This document shows positions 8,684 through 17,401 of a stretch of DNA of 64,000 nt, piece after piece. Position numbers and translations under genes: made by a program. The DNA is taken from the NCBI RefSeq assembly GCF_001013475.1, contig NZ_JZEF01000002.1, positions 188,785 through 252,784 on the forward strand, written 5' to 3'. Source of the DNA: Xanthomonas arboricola pv. juglandis. GTDB taxonomy: Bacteria > Pseudomonadota > Gammaproteobacteria > Xanthomonadales > Xanthomonadaceae. The stretch's first letter is position 1, and each line of letters begins with the position of its first letter. The notes beneath the pieces were generated by a model. That model was not told the DNA's origin, ran no database searches, and was given only the letters and a program-made list of their open reading frames with translations.

Positions 8684-9472
8684 TCACACCTCGCGGAGCG
8701 TACGAAACGCATACATGTCGTTGAACGTGCAGAAGTGGAAACGCGGCACCGTGATCGGGCCGGCGGCAGCCAGCCGCTTCAGCCACACGCCCACCGCACC
8801 GTGGTAGGCCGCCTGTTCGTCGGCATCGAGCGTCTCGCACAGATAGGCCAGCGAGATGTGGAACCGGTAGTGGCTGTAGTCCGGGCTCTGCAGCAGCGTC
8901 AACGCCATCAGGCCCTTGCGCGCCGTCTCCAGCCGCTGCGCGGTGGCCGCATCGGCAGGCAGCAACGGAATGAGCAGATTGTCGTTGCTGCCGGTCATGG
9001 CCGCGGTGGGGTCGACCACAAACCGGCATGCCCCTAGCGGGGTGGTGTTGCGCTGCTGCAACCGCGACAGGAAGCTGGCGTTGATGTCGGCCAGCGCCGC
9101 ATCGCGCGCCAGATCGCTCGGCCACGGCCCGTGCGCGCGGTCGGTTTCATTGACCCCGCCCAGCAAGGTCACGTGATAGCTGCTGGGCGGCAGCACGGCG
9201 AGCTTGTCGGCAAAGCCGTGCTCGGGCAGCTCGCGGTAGATGTCCAGCACCCGGTCGAAGCTGGCGTAGCCATCGCCCTGCTGCTCGAGATGGCCGACAA
9301 ACGTGTTGCCGGCAAACGGCATCGGCCGCCTGGAGCGCAGGAACTTGCGGCCCACATCCGCAGGCGGCGCCGCACCGGCAAGCGAGGGTAGTGCGGTTGC
9401 CAGTAACGAGGCGCCGGCGGCGCCGGTGAGCAGACGACGGCGGCTGAAGGTGGTATCCAGACATGACGACAT
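8684..9472 (-). CDS. DUF1868 protein, 2H phosphoesterase fold, exported
   Basis: The N-terminus SRRRLLTGAAGASLL looks like a Tat-type signal. The two catalytic His motifs of the 2H phosphoesterase superfamily are visible: HVT at residues 100-102 in SSYHVTLLGG, and HIS at 205-207 in YRFHISLAYL. This pairing and the RELPEHGFADKLAVLPPSSYH context match DUF1868. The gene starts 10 bases after the TonB receptor stop, so the two are probably cotranscribed. A periplasmic phosphodiesterase acting on something taken up by the receptor is possible but is only inference. Confidence 0.85.
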   Translation of the reverse strand: MSSCLDTTFSRRRLLTGAAGASLLATALPSLAGAAPPADVGRKFLRSRRPMPFAGNTFVGHLEQQGDGYASFDRVLDIYRELPEHGFADKLAVLPPSSYHVTLLGGVNETDRAHGPWPSDLARDAALADINASFLSRLQQRNTTPLGACRFVVDPTAAMTGSNDNLLIPLLPADAATAQRLETARKGLMALTLLQSPDYSHYRFHISLAYLCETLDADEQAAYHGAVGVWLKRLAAAGPITVPRFHFCTFNDMYAFRTLREV

Positions 9473-9482
9473 GCTTAGCTCC

Positions 9483-12146
9483 TCAAAGTTTGACGTTGAC
9501 GCCGACCATCACGGTGGGGGCCATCTTCCAGGCCGATTGCACATACTCCTGATCGCGGCCGATGCGGTATTGGTAGCCCTGGCCAGCCAGGTTGAGCACG
9601 TCCAGGCTCAGCGACACCGCCGGGGACACGTCCCAGCCCAGTTTCAGATCGATGCGGTCCAGCGGCTGCTGGTAACGGTTGCGATAGAACTCCTGCAGGC
9701 TGCTGTAATTGGGAAAGCGGTCATCCCACAGCTCGCCGGTGCGGCTCCAGGCCAGCGCGGCGCGCAGCGGCCCACGGGCGTAATTCAGGGTCAGATTCCA
9801 CAACTGCCTGGGCTGCTGCGGCAGCACGTCCAGGGTGGTGCGGGTGCCATCGCCAAGCACCACCGGGTAGTCCACGTCCAGGAACGTGACATTGGCGGTC
9901 ACCGACAAGCCGGCCAGCGCGGGCAGCCACGGCCCCAGTTCCTTGATGGCCCCCAGCTCGGCGCCGCGCAGGCGCACCGGCCGGTCCACATTGCGCGGCT
10001 GGGTGACCAGCACCTGCTCGCCGTCGATGCTGTCCATCTGGCCGTAGCGGAAGATTTCATCGTCGATGGTCTTGTGGAACAGCGCGACCGACAGCAGGCT
10101 GCCGCCGTCGTCGAAGCTCCAGTCGTGGCCAAGGTCCAGGTTCTGCGAGCGGCGCGGCTGCAGGTCCGGGTTGCCCTGGTTGAGCGTGGGCGGTGTGCTG
10201 CCCAGCGTGAGCACGCCGCCGTTCAAGGCCATCTGGTCCAGGCGCGGGCGCCCGATCGAGCGCGAGACGCCAACGCGCAGCGTGCCGTTGGCGCTGGTCT
10301 GCAGTTGCCCGCTGAGCGATGGCAACCAGTTGCGGTAGGTGCGCACCGCGCCGACCGGTGTCCAGGTGGTTCCGCTCAGCTGCTGGCCGGCGCTGGCAAA
10401 GCGTGTCTGTTCCAGACGGATGCCGCCAGCCAGCAGCCAGCGTTCGCCGCGCCATTGCGCCTGGGCAAAGCCGGCGCGCACCTGTTCGTCGACGCCGTAG
10501 CTGCCGCTGTTCTGCGCGGTGGTGTCCACCACCCCGCGCGCCTGGCCGGCCAGGGCATCCCAGCGTGCATCGGCCAATGCCGGGTCGATGGTCATCATCT
10601 CCCTGTTGCAGCCCAGGGCGCAGGTCGGGCGGCCCAGCACGTCGGCCAATGTGTCAGGCAGGCCGTTCCAGGTAGTGCGCTGCACAGTGGTGCGCATATG
10701 CGTGCGGACCTGCCGCGCGCCCACGGCCAGCCCCAGCCCGCGGCTGTCCTCGTCCATGTTGCGACGCAGCTCCAGCTGCAGGTCGCCGACCCGTTCGGCG
10801 TAGCCGGTGCGCTCCTGCTGGTGATAGGCGTTGGGGTAGCGCGCCGGGTCGTCGGCCAGGGCCGGGTTCAAGGGCGTGAAAGCGGGCAGGGTGCCGCTCC
10901 AGTCGAACCCGTACCCCAGGCGATTTTGCTGGAAGCGGTCCCAGGTCTGCGGGTTGTCCACCGTGGCGCGCGAGGTGCTCGCGCGCAGCGCGGCGCGCCA
11001 CTGCGCCGGCAACTCGGCCAGCAGCTCGCCATTGATGCCCGTCAGTGCGCGCTTCCAGCGCAACTGCCCCAGTTCGACGTATTGATTGAGGTTGTCGAGC
11101 GTGCCGCTCTGCGCGCCGGTGCGGGTCAGGCGTGCGCTGTTCTGCACCTGGGCGTTCTGGGTATTGCGGTCCGAGGCCTCACGCTGGCGGAAGCTGTAGC
11201 CGGACACATGGCCGCTGAGCGGACCTTCCGGCTGCCAGTCCACGCGTGCGGTCAGGCCGCGCCGTTCGCGGGTGTTGGCGTAGTTGTACCAGCGCCGTTC
11301 GCCGGGAACCGCAGCGCCGGTGCCGCCGTAGGGCACCGGGTCGCGCGTGCCGTCGGCGGCGTACCAGTTCAAGCCGCCGCCGTTTTCCTGCTGCGGCACC
11401 GAGATCTCGCGCCGCCACTGGCTGGCAGCGCCCAGGAAGGCGAACTGCCCGTCGCGACCGAAGCGCTTGCCCCATTTCAGATCACCCTCGCCAACCGGCG
11501 AGCGGCCGCCGTAGCGGCTGCCCATCAGGTTGGCGCCGCCCTTGGCCGAAAAGGTGAGCAGGCCGTCCGGGCGGCCGAAGCCGGTGGCGGTGACCAGGTT
11601 CGTAACACCGCCGATCGCGCCGCCATCGTTTTCCGGCAGGAACGACTTCACCACATCGATGCGGTCGACAAAGTTGGCCGGCAGCACATCCATCATCGCC
11701 TGGCGGCTGCCGATGTCGTTGCTGGCAAAGGCAAAGCCGTCGATCAGCATGCTGTTGTAGTTGCCGTTGAGGCCGCGCACCGTCACGTAGCGCGGCTCGC
11801 CCTGGTACTCCACGGTGCTGACGCCGGTGACCCGGCGCAGCGCATCGCCCACATTGAAGTCCGCCAGCTGCCCGATGCTGTCGGCGGCGACCGAGTCCAC
11901 GACGGTGGGCGCGGCCTGTTTGGTGGCGATCGCGCGCGTGTTCTGCGACTGGAACGAGGTGCGCACCTGCACCGCATCCAGGGTATGCGGCGAGGCATCG
12001 GCGGGCGCCTCGGCGGCCTGCGCCGGCGCCTGCATCCAGCCCGCCACGGCCATGCCCAGCGCGAGCGACAATGTGCGACGCTGCGCGATGCAGGCCGGAC
12101 CGGGCAGACACAGGAAGCCACAGGGAAAGCGATGAAACAGACGCAT
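9483..12146 (-). CDS. TonB-dependent outer membrane receptor
   Basis: An 887-residue protein with a signal peptide, then a plug domain (GQLADFNVGDALRRVTGVSTVEYQGEPRYVTVRGLNGNYNS) and a beta barrel with repeated aromatic/alternating strands to the C-terminus. The last residue is Leu (VGVNVKL) rather than the usual Phe. ATG 12146 was chosen because it starts a plausible signal peptide; an upstream ATG at 12176 is in frame. The promoter region is shared with a divergent ROK regulator and contains a perfect palindrome. Such receptor/ROK pairs in Xanthomonas usually belong to carbohydrate uptake loci, which suggests a sugar ligand. Confidence 0.93.
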   Translation of the reverse strand: MRLFHRFPCGFLCLPGPACIAQRRTLSLALGMAVAGWMQAPAQAAEAPADASPHTLDAVQVRTSFQSQNTRAIATKQAAPTVVDSVAADSIGQLADFNVGDALRRVTGVSTVEYQGEPRYVTVRGLNGNYNSMLIDGFAFASNDIGSRQAMMDVLPANFVDRIDVVKSFLPENDGGAIGGVTNLVTATGFGRPDGLLTFSAKGGANLMGSRYGGRSPVGEGDLKWGKRFGRDGQFAFLGAASQWRREISVPQQENGGGLNWYAADGTRDPVPYGGTGAAVPGERRWYNYANTRERRGLTARVDWQPEGPLSGHVSGYSFRQREASDRNTQNAQVQNSARLTRTGAQSGTLDNLNQYVELGQLRWKRALTGINGELLAELPAQWRAALRASTSRATVDNPQTWDRFQQNRLGYGFDWSGTLPAFTPLNPALADDPARYPNAYHQQERTGYAERVGDLQLELRRNMDEDSRGLGLAVGARQVRTHMRTTVQRTTWNGLPDTLADVLGRPTCALGCNREMMTIDPALADARWDALAGQARGVVDTTAQNSGSYGVDEQVRAGFAQAQWRGERWLLAGGIRLEQTRFASAGQQLSGTTWTPVGAVRTYRNWLPSLSGQLQTSANGTLRVGVSRSIGRPRLDQMALNGGVLTLGSTPPTLNQGNPDLQPRRSQNLDLGHDWSFDDGGSLLSVALFHKTIDDEIFRYGQMDSIDGEQVLVTQPRNVDRPVRLRGAELGAIKELGPWLPALAGLSVTANVTFLDVDYPVVLGDGTRTTLDVLPQQPRQLWNLTLNYARGPLRAALAWSRTGELWDDRFPNYSSLQEFYRNRYQQPLDRIDLKLGWDVSPAVSLSLDVLNLAGQGYQYRIGRDQEYVQSAWKMAPTVMVGVNVKL

Positions 12147-12195
12147 GGCACGATCCGCACTGTCGGGCAGCCCCAACGTGGTGGCCGCAAGCCGA

Positions 12196-12218
12196 TTAAA
12201 TTAATCTGCTTAATTTAA
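12196..12218. promoter_or_regulatory. Perfect AT-rich inverted repeat, likely ROK operator
   Basis: TTAAATTAA (12196-12204) and TTAATTTAA (12210-12218) are exact reverse complements with a 5-base spacer, in otherwise very GC-rich DNA. It lies between the divergent TonB receptor and ROK genes and resembles the AT-rich NagC/Mlc-type sites of ROK repressors. Confidence 0.75.
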
Positions 12219-12251
12219 GCTTATGTGACACCCCCGGTTCTTTTGCCTTCC

Positions 12252-13409
12252 ATGTCTTCCTTCTTCGCCCACGCGGCCATTCGTTCGCATTACCGCCGTC
12301 GTAGCGACGGCCAGGCCGCCGGTTCCAGCGAGCGCGCGTTGCTGGATCTGATCCGCAGTGCCGGCCAGCTGGCGCGTGCGGATCTGCCGCGCGCCAGCGG
12401 GCTCAGCGTCCCCGGCACCAAGGGCATTATCGACCCGCTGGTCGCACACGGCCTGCTCCAGCTCGGCCCGTCGCTGCGCCGGGGCCGCGGCCAACCCAGC
12501 GTCGAGCTGAGTCTGGTGCCCGACTACGCATTCAGCGTGGGGGTCTCGTTGATGGTCGATGGCATCGCGGTGGTGCTGATCGACTTCGCCGGGCAGGTGC
12601 GCGGCATGCGCCAGCTCACGGCGTTCCCGCTGACGTTGGACCTGGTCGCGGCGCAGTTGCCGCACCTGGTGGAGCAGTTGCTGCAGGCGGCCGGTGTCGA
12701 CCGGCGGCGGCTGTTCGGGGTGGGCGTCAGCATGACCGGCCCGCGCATCGGCGATGGCACGCGGGTCAATCCGCCGCTCACGCTGGCCGCCGAGTGGATG
12801 CAGGTCGAGCTGGACCGCTTCATCGCCGAACGCCTGCAGTTGCCGGTCTGGATGGACAACGACGCCCATTGCGCCGCGCTGGCCGAGGCCTTGTACGGGG
12901 TCGGCCGCCAGTCGCCGGATCTGGTCTATCTGACCATCGCCGACGGGTTTGCCGCAGGCGTGATCGCCGCCGGCAGCGTGCACCGCGGCGCGCACGGCAA
13001 CGTGGGCGAACTGGGGCGCATCTCGGCCATCACCGGCAGTGCGCGGCCCACGCTGGAAAGCCTGCGCCAGGCGCTGGTCGCCGATGGGCATGCGCTGCCG
13101 GACCTGCACACCATGCTGCAGCACTACGATCCGGCATGGCTGCAGATCGAGGCCTGGCTGGATGCGGTGCAACCCACCGTGACCCTGGCGGTGGCGGCGA
13201 TCATCGCGTTGATCGACCCGCGCGTCATCGTCTTTGGCGCGCGCCTGCCGGCAGATCTTGCGCAGCGGCTGATCGCCCGCGTCGCCTTCGAGCCGGCGCC
13301 ACGGCGCGGCGTCGCATCGCCGTATCCGGCATTGCTGGTCGGGCAGGTGCAGGCACACGCCACGGTGCTGGGCGCGGCCATGCTGCCGTTCAAGGAAACG
13401 CTGTTCTAG
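12252..13409 (+). CDS. ROK family transcriptional regulator
   Basis: An N-terminal helix-turn-helix (ERALLDLIRSAGQLARADLPRASGLSVPG) is followed by an actin-like ROK fold: GVGVSMTGPRIGDG, VWMDNDAHCAALAEALYG and GAHGNVGELG. The cysteine-rich zinc motif that usually follows the last segment in ROK kinases is absent here, so this is probably a regulator without kinase activity. Start choice is weak: ATG 12252 gives MSSFFAHAAI; GTG 12225 would sit directly next to the palindrome. It probably controls the divergent receptor and itself. Confidence 0.85.
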   Translation: MSSFFAHAAIRSHYRRRSDGQAAGSSERALLDLIRSAGQLARADLPRASGLSVPGTKGIIDPLVAHGLLQLGPSLRRGRGQPSVELSLVPDYAFSVGVSLMVDGIAVVLIDFAGQVRGMRQLTAFPLTLDLVAAQLPHLVEQLLQAAGVDRRRLFGVGVSMTGPRIGDGTRVNPPLTLAAEWMQVELDRFIAERLQLPVWMDNDAHCAALAEALYGVGRQSPDLVYLTIADGFAAGVIAAGSVHRGAHGNVGELGRISAITGSARPTLESLRQALVADGHALPDLHTMLQHYDPAWLQIEAWLDAVQPTVTLAVAAIIALIDPRVIVFGARLPADLAQRLIARVAFEPAPRRGVASPYPALLVGQVQAHATVLGAAMLPFKETLF

Positions 13410-13462
13410 CGCAGGCGATGGACCAGCCGGCGTAGTGCGCCGGCGTTGCGGCGGGGCATCGT

Positions 13463-13487
13463 TTCGCATCGCGGCGGCATAGTTCGC
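13463..13487 (+). promoter_or_regulatory. PIP box (HrpX target) of avrBs2
   Basis: TTCGC at 13463-13467 and TTCGC at 13483-13487 are separated by exactly 15 bases, the canonical plant-inducible-promoter box. It lies 64 bases before the avrBs2 start. I see no exact YANNNT -10 element at the standard 30-32 base distance. Confidence 0.85.
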
Positions 13488-13551
13488 CTCGGTTGCGCAT
13501 TGTCATCTGCCAAGCGGTTTACTGGCCGCCCGCAGCGCTCTTGAGGTCGTC

Positions 13552-15708
13552 ATGCGTATTGCTCCCCTGCAACCCGCCGCCACGCCCACCACCGCGCTGG
13601 CCACACCGGCGCACACCAGCGCGATCACCCCGATGGAGGTGCCGCACGCGCCAGGCGGCAACCCGCCATTGCGCGCACGCCCGCGTCGCCAGGCCGCCGT
13701 GCTACCGCCGCTGGTGCCATTGGACGACAGCGCGATGACCGGCAAGCAGGCATTGGTGGCGCTGGACGGCGAGTTCTCCGAGCAGCGCCTGGCCGAAGTG
13801 CAGGCGCACCAGATCACCTTGCAGGCCGCGCAAAGCGCGCTGGCCAAGCAGCTGCCACAGGCCACTCCCGCACCCAAGCCCGACAGCATCGCGGCGCTCT
13901 TTGCCGCCGGAACGCTGCAGCCGGTGTATCTGGACACCGCCGCGTTCGACGAGATGACCGCCAGCTTGCCCGAGCACTCGCGTGCAGCGGCCGGCCCGGT
14001 GCTGGTCGATGCGCAGCAGGGCCGCATCGTCTTCGATCTGGGCCACGCGTTTGCGCCTGGCGATACCTTCAGCGATGCCGCACGCACCACATTGCGCAAG
14101 GCGTTGGATCTGCGCGCCCATGGGTTGGAAACACCGGGCTGGCTAAAGCCCGCCGCGCCCACGCCCGCGCAGCCGCGGCGCAAGTTGCAGCAGGCCGCGC
14201 GCTACCACGGCCACGAGGTGCCGGCGCGCGACGGCGGCGTAGCGTTCTTCAAGCGCAACGACCACCGTCTGGTGGCCGGCAAGGACGCCCTGCTGCGCAA
14301 GCACCGCAAGGAGCTCGTCCACGACGCGTATTTCCAGACGCCCAGCACGCGCGCGCTGGGCAAGGACGTGATGGCCCACCGGGGCCTGTTCAACAACCAC
14401 GCCGGCATCCCGGAAAACTCGCTGGCCGCCATCGATCGCGCTTACGAACACGGCTATCGCAACCTGGAACTGGATGTGGAGGTCAGCGCCGACGGCGTGC
14501 CGGTGCTGATGCACGACTTCAGCATCGGCCGCATGACCGACGACCCGCAGAACAGATTGGTCTCGCAGGTACCGTTCGCGCAGTTGCGCGAGATGCCGCT
14601 GGTGATCCGCAACCCGGTCGACGGCAACTTCGTCAAGACCGATCAGAGCATTGCCGCCGTGGAGCAGGCGCTGGAGCACGCGTTTCAGAAGCCGGAAGCG
14701 ATGTCGGTGGCACTGGATTGTAAGGAAGACACCGGCGAGGCGGTGGCGATGCTGCTGATGCGTCGGCCGGACCTGCGCCAGGGCGCCGCGATCAAGCTGT
14801 ATGCCAAGTACTACACAGGCGGCTTCGATCAGTTTCTGTCCAATCTGTACAAGCACTACCAGATCAATCCGCTGTACTCGCAGGACGCGCCCCGCCGTGC
14901 CGCGCTCGATCGCCTGCTGGCCAAGATCAACGTGGTGCCGGTCTTCAGCCAGGGCATGCTCGCCGACGCGCATCTGCGCGATTTCTTCCCGGGCAAGGAC
15001 GATGGCCCGGAGGGGCTCGCCGACACGGCGGTGCAGTGGCTGGAAAGCTGGAACCGGATGCGCCCGGTCATCGTGGAGGCGGTGCCCACCGATCAGCAAA
15101 GCGCTGCGGGCAAGGCCATGGAGCTGACACGCACGCGCCTGCGCCAGCCCGACTCGTCCTACGCGCAGGCGGCATTCTCGTCCAGCTACCGCTACGAGGA
15201 TTTCTCGCTGCCGCGCGCCAACCACGACAAGGACTATTACGTCTGGAGCAACTTCGGCGAGATGCATAAGCTCAGCGGCGAAGCCTTCGGCATCAAGCGC
15301 ACCACCGCCGGCGCCTTTCGCGACGCCGGTGAAAGCCTGCTGACCGACCGGCCCGAAGAAGAACTGCTCGCGCTGCTGGAAAACCGCACCCTGGCGCGCG
15401 GTCATACCGGCATGGAACTGGACCTGCCGCCAGAGACCCCCATCGACAGCGCACGCGATGCGGCGATCGTGGAGCAGCGCACCAGCGAATTCCTCGCCGC
15501 GTCCAGGCCTGCCGACCCGGCGCATATCGCGGCTGTGCGCGAAGGCCGGCTTCTGGATCGCTCGGCAGAACATCCGCACGATGCCGCCGCCAGGCAGGCG
15601 GTGGATGCACGCGCCGACACGCTGGGGCGGCTGACCGATCAGTACCGTGGCGCACCGGTGACCCATTACCTCAACGAGCAGGCCAAACAGATCGAGCCGG
15701 GCGAGTGA
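13552..15708 (+). CDS. avrBs2: Type III effector AvrBs2, glycerophosphodiesterase-like
   Basis: The 718-residue protein begins MRIAPLQPAA with the Ser/Pro/Ala-rich N-terminus of AvrBs2 and has its glycerophosphodiester phosphodiesterase motifs: AHRG (His276, Arg277), IPENS (Glu289), LELDVEV (Glu306, Asp308) and VLMHD (His321). Length and motif placement fit AvrBs2 of other Xanthomonas with a two-residue offset. All catalytic residues are intact, so the virulence activity is probably kept. GAGG precedes ATG 13552 and a perfect PIP box lies upstream, so HrpG/HrpX control and secretion by the Hrp system into plant cells are expected. Confidence 0.96.
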   Translation: MRIAPLQPAATPTTALATPAHTSAITPMEVPHAPGGNPPLRARPRRQAAVLPPLVPLDDSAMTGKQALVALDGEFSEQRLAEVQAHQITLQAAQSALAKQLPQATPAPKPDSIAALFAAGTLQPVYLDTAAFDEMTASLPEHSRAAAGPVLVDAQQGRIVFDLGHAFAPGDTFSDAARTTLRKALDLRAHGLETPGWLKPAAPTPAQPRRKLQQAARYHGHEVPARDGGVAFFKRNDHRLVAGKDALLRKHRKELVHDAYFQTPSTRALGKDVMAHRGLFNNHAGIPENSLAAIDRAYEHGYRNLELDVEVSADGVPVLMHDFSIGRMTDDPQNRLVSQVPFAQLREMPLVIRNPVDGNFVKTDQSIAAVEQALEHAFQKPEAMSVALDCKEDTGEAVAMLLMRRPDLRQGAAIKLYAKYYTGGFDQFLSNLYKHYQINPLYSQDAPRRAALDRLLAKINVVPVFSQGMLADAHLRDFFPGKDDGPEGLADTAVQWLESWNRMRPVIVEAVPTDQQSAAGKAMELTRTRLRQPDSSYAQAAFSSSYRYEDFSLPRANHDKDYYVWSNFGEMHKLSGEAFGIKRTTAGAFRDAGESLLTDRPEEELLALLENRTLARGHTGMELDLPPETPIDSARDAAIVEQRTSEFLAASRPADPAHIAAVREGRLLDRSAEHPHDAAARQAVDARADTLGRLTDQYRGAPVTHYLNEQAKQIEPGE

Positions 15709-15709
15709 T

Positions 15710-15734
15710 GCCGGCGCACTGATGCTGCGCCGGC
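15710..15734 (+). terminator. Hairpin after avrBs2
   Basis: GCCGGCGCA (15710-15718) pairs perfectly with TGCGCCGGC (15726-15734) around a 7-base loop, immediately after the avrBs2 stop codon. No T run follows on the plus strand. Confidence 0.5.
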
Positions 15735-15892
15735 GCGCGTGACTTGGCGGCTTGACCGCTCATGTGGCCGCCAATGGGTGGTGGCCTTGCAGTGTTGCCG
15801 GTGGACATCGCCTCTGCCGGCAAACTGCACTGGCGCGCGCACCCAGGATGCCCGCATTGCGCCACCACTGCGCGTGGTCCGCCGCTACGGCG

Positions 15893-17401
15893 CTACGGCG
15901 TCTCCAGCATCGGAATCACGTCACGGTCCTGCGCGTCCACTGCCACCAGGCGCTGCATCAGCAGCGACAGGGTCACCACGTCCTGGTGATTGTGCTCGGC
16001 CACGCGGCGCAGGTTGCGCGCGCTGCCGCCGCGCAGGTAGCTCAACCAGGCGGCCGGCGCTTCGGAGCCGGGCAGGTCGTCCTCGCGCACTACGCGCAGC
16101 AGCTGCCGTTCGATGGTGGCCAGCTTGCAGTTCTCCCAGGTGCCGCGATAGCGGCGCCGGGTGGGGAACAGCAGGTCCACATGATCCAGCGCAGAGATCG
16201 GGTCGCCGCGCCGCGCCAGCCGGTAGCGCGTCTTCAACAACGGCGCGTCGTAGCAGCGGCCGTTGTAGCTGGACAGCACCGTCTGCGGCGACAGCCAGCT
16301 GCGGAACAGATCCAGCATCGCGCTTTCGGCCGCCATCGTGGACATCATCAACTGACGCACGCGCAGCCCGCTGCCCTGCGTAGCGTCGGTGTACCAATCG
16401 GCCACGCCGATCATGAAGGCGCGCGTGCCGGTGCCGCCGGCCAGGCCGGTGGTTTCGGTATCGAAGAACAATAGATCCATCGGGTCCACCGCGTCCTCGC
16501 GCTTGGCGAACGCCAGCGACAGCGCCTGGCGCGGGATCGCCTGCGGCAGGAAGGCTTCGATCAGGTGCAGGCCGGGCGCGATCTCGTTGCCGGGCAGATG
16601 CCGATCGGTGGACGCCGCGCGCACCGGCGCGTGCGTCGAGACCGCGCGCTCGCGCAGGCCGATCATCTTGCGCAGGCCGGCGATATCGGTGCGGCGCTGC
16701 GGTGCCGGCAGTGATGTGGGCGCAGCCGGTGTCGCGCGCACAGCCGGCACGCGCGCTGCCGCATCGGCCGCCGCACCTGCCGGCTTGTGGCGCACATCGT
16801 GGTCCACCCAGGCAAACGCCGAGCTATCGCGCGCAGGCGCTGCAGCAACCGGTGCCTGCAGGGCGCGGCGCGTCATGGCCGGTGCGCTGGGCGGGGCACG
16901 CGGTGCACCGGCAGCCTCTGCGCTGCCGGGCTGCGTGCTTCGCACAGCCGCCTCGCGCGGCAAAGCGCGTGACCCAGACGCAGCAGCACCCGGCGCAGGC
17001 TGGCGTTGCGCGCGCGTCGGCATCGCCGCATCGTCCTTGCGCGCCGTGGGCGTCAGCCCGCCGACCTGGCGGCGCAGCAGGCGCAAGCGTTCTGCGCTCA
17101 CCCCAGGATCGCTGCCAGGCACCGGCGCTGCCAGCGCACGCATTGGCTGCGCCGCCGCAGGCATGTCACCTGCGGCACGCGTGCGCGCATCGCCTGCCAC
17201 TGCATCCGCACCGACTGCCTCGCCCGAGGTGCGCGCCACCGCCGCCGCGCGCAGCGGGTGGGCATCGGCCTGCGCATCGCGCGCAGCGGAAACATCCGCA
17301 CCATCCACTGCAGCGCCATCTGCAAGCGCCGCCGGCGCCGGCACATCGGCATGCCCGGCCTGACGCCGCAACAAGCGCAACCGGTCCGCACTCACGCTCA
17401 T
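15893..17401 (-). CDS. mrfB: MrfB-like (YprB) DnaQ-fold exonuclease
   Basis: The C-terminal half is a DEDD exonuclease: LLFFDTETTG (Asp314, Glu316), SYNGRCYDAPLL (Asp385) and EHNHQDVVTL (His470, Asp474). The N-terminal 270 residues are Ala/Arg/Pro-rich and look disordered. They contain a motif twice, SADRLRLLRRQAG at 4-16 and SAERLRLLRRQVG at 102-114. Its ATG overlaps the helicase stop by 4 bases (ATGA), so the two are translationally coupled. In Bacillus subtilis the equivalent MrfA-MrfB pair removes mitomycin C adducts independently of UvrABC; the same job is likely here. Confidence 0.85.
   Translation of the reverse strand: MSVSADRLRLLRRQAGHADVPAPAALADGAAVDGADVSAARDAQADAHPLRAAAVARTSGEAVGADAVAGDARTRAAGDMPAAAQPMRALAAPVPGSDPGVSAERLRLLRRQVGGLTPTARKDDAAMPTRAQRQPAPGAAASGSRALPREAAVRSTQPGSAEAAGAPRAPPSAPAMTRRALQAPVAAAPARDSSAFAWVDHDVRHKPAGAAADAAARVPAVRATPAAPTSLPAPQRRTDIAGLRKMIGLRERAVSTHAPVRAASTDRHLPGNEIAPGLHLIEAFLPQAIPRQALSLAFAKREDAVDPMDLLFFDTETTGLAGGTGTRAFMIGVADWYTDATQGSGLRVRQLMMSTMAAESAMLDLFRSWLSPQTVLSSYNGRCYDAPLLKTRYRLARRGDPISALDHVDLLFPTRRRYRGTWENCKLATIERQLLRVVREDDLPGSEAPAAWLSYLRGGSARNLRRVAEHNHQDVVTLSLLMQRLVAVDAQDRDVIPMLETP

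Noticed and set aside
9303-12218. Very long plus-strand open frame opposite the TonB receptor
   Set aside because: Antisense shadow caused by GC3 bias; composition is His/Arg/Gln/Ala-rich and the minus-strand frame has a full plug and barrel.
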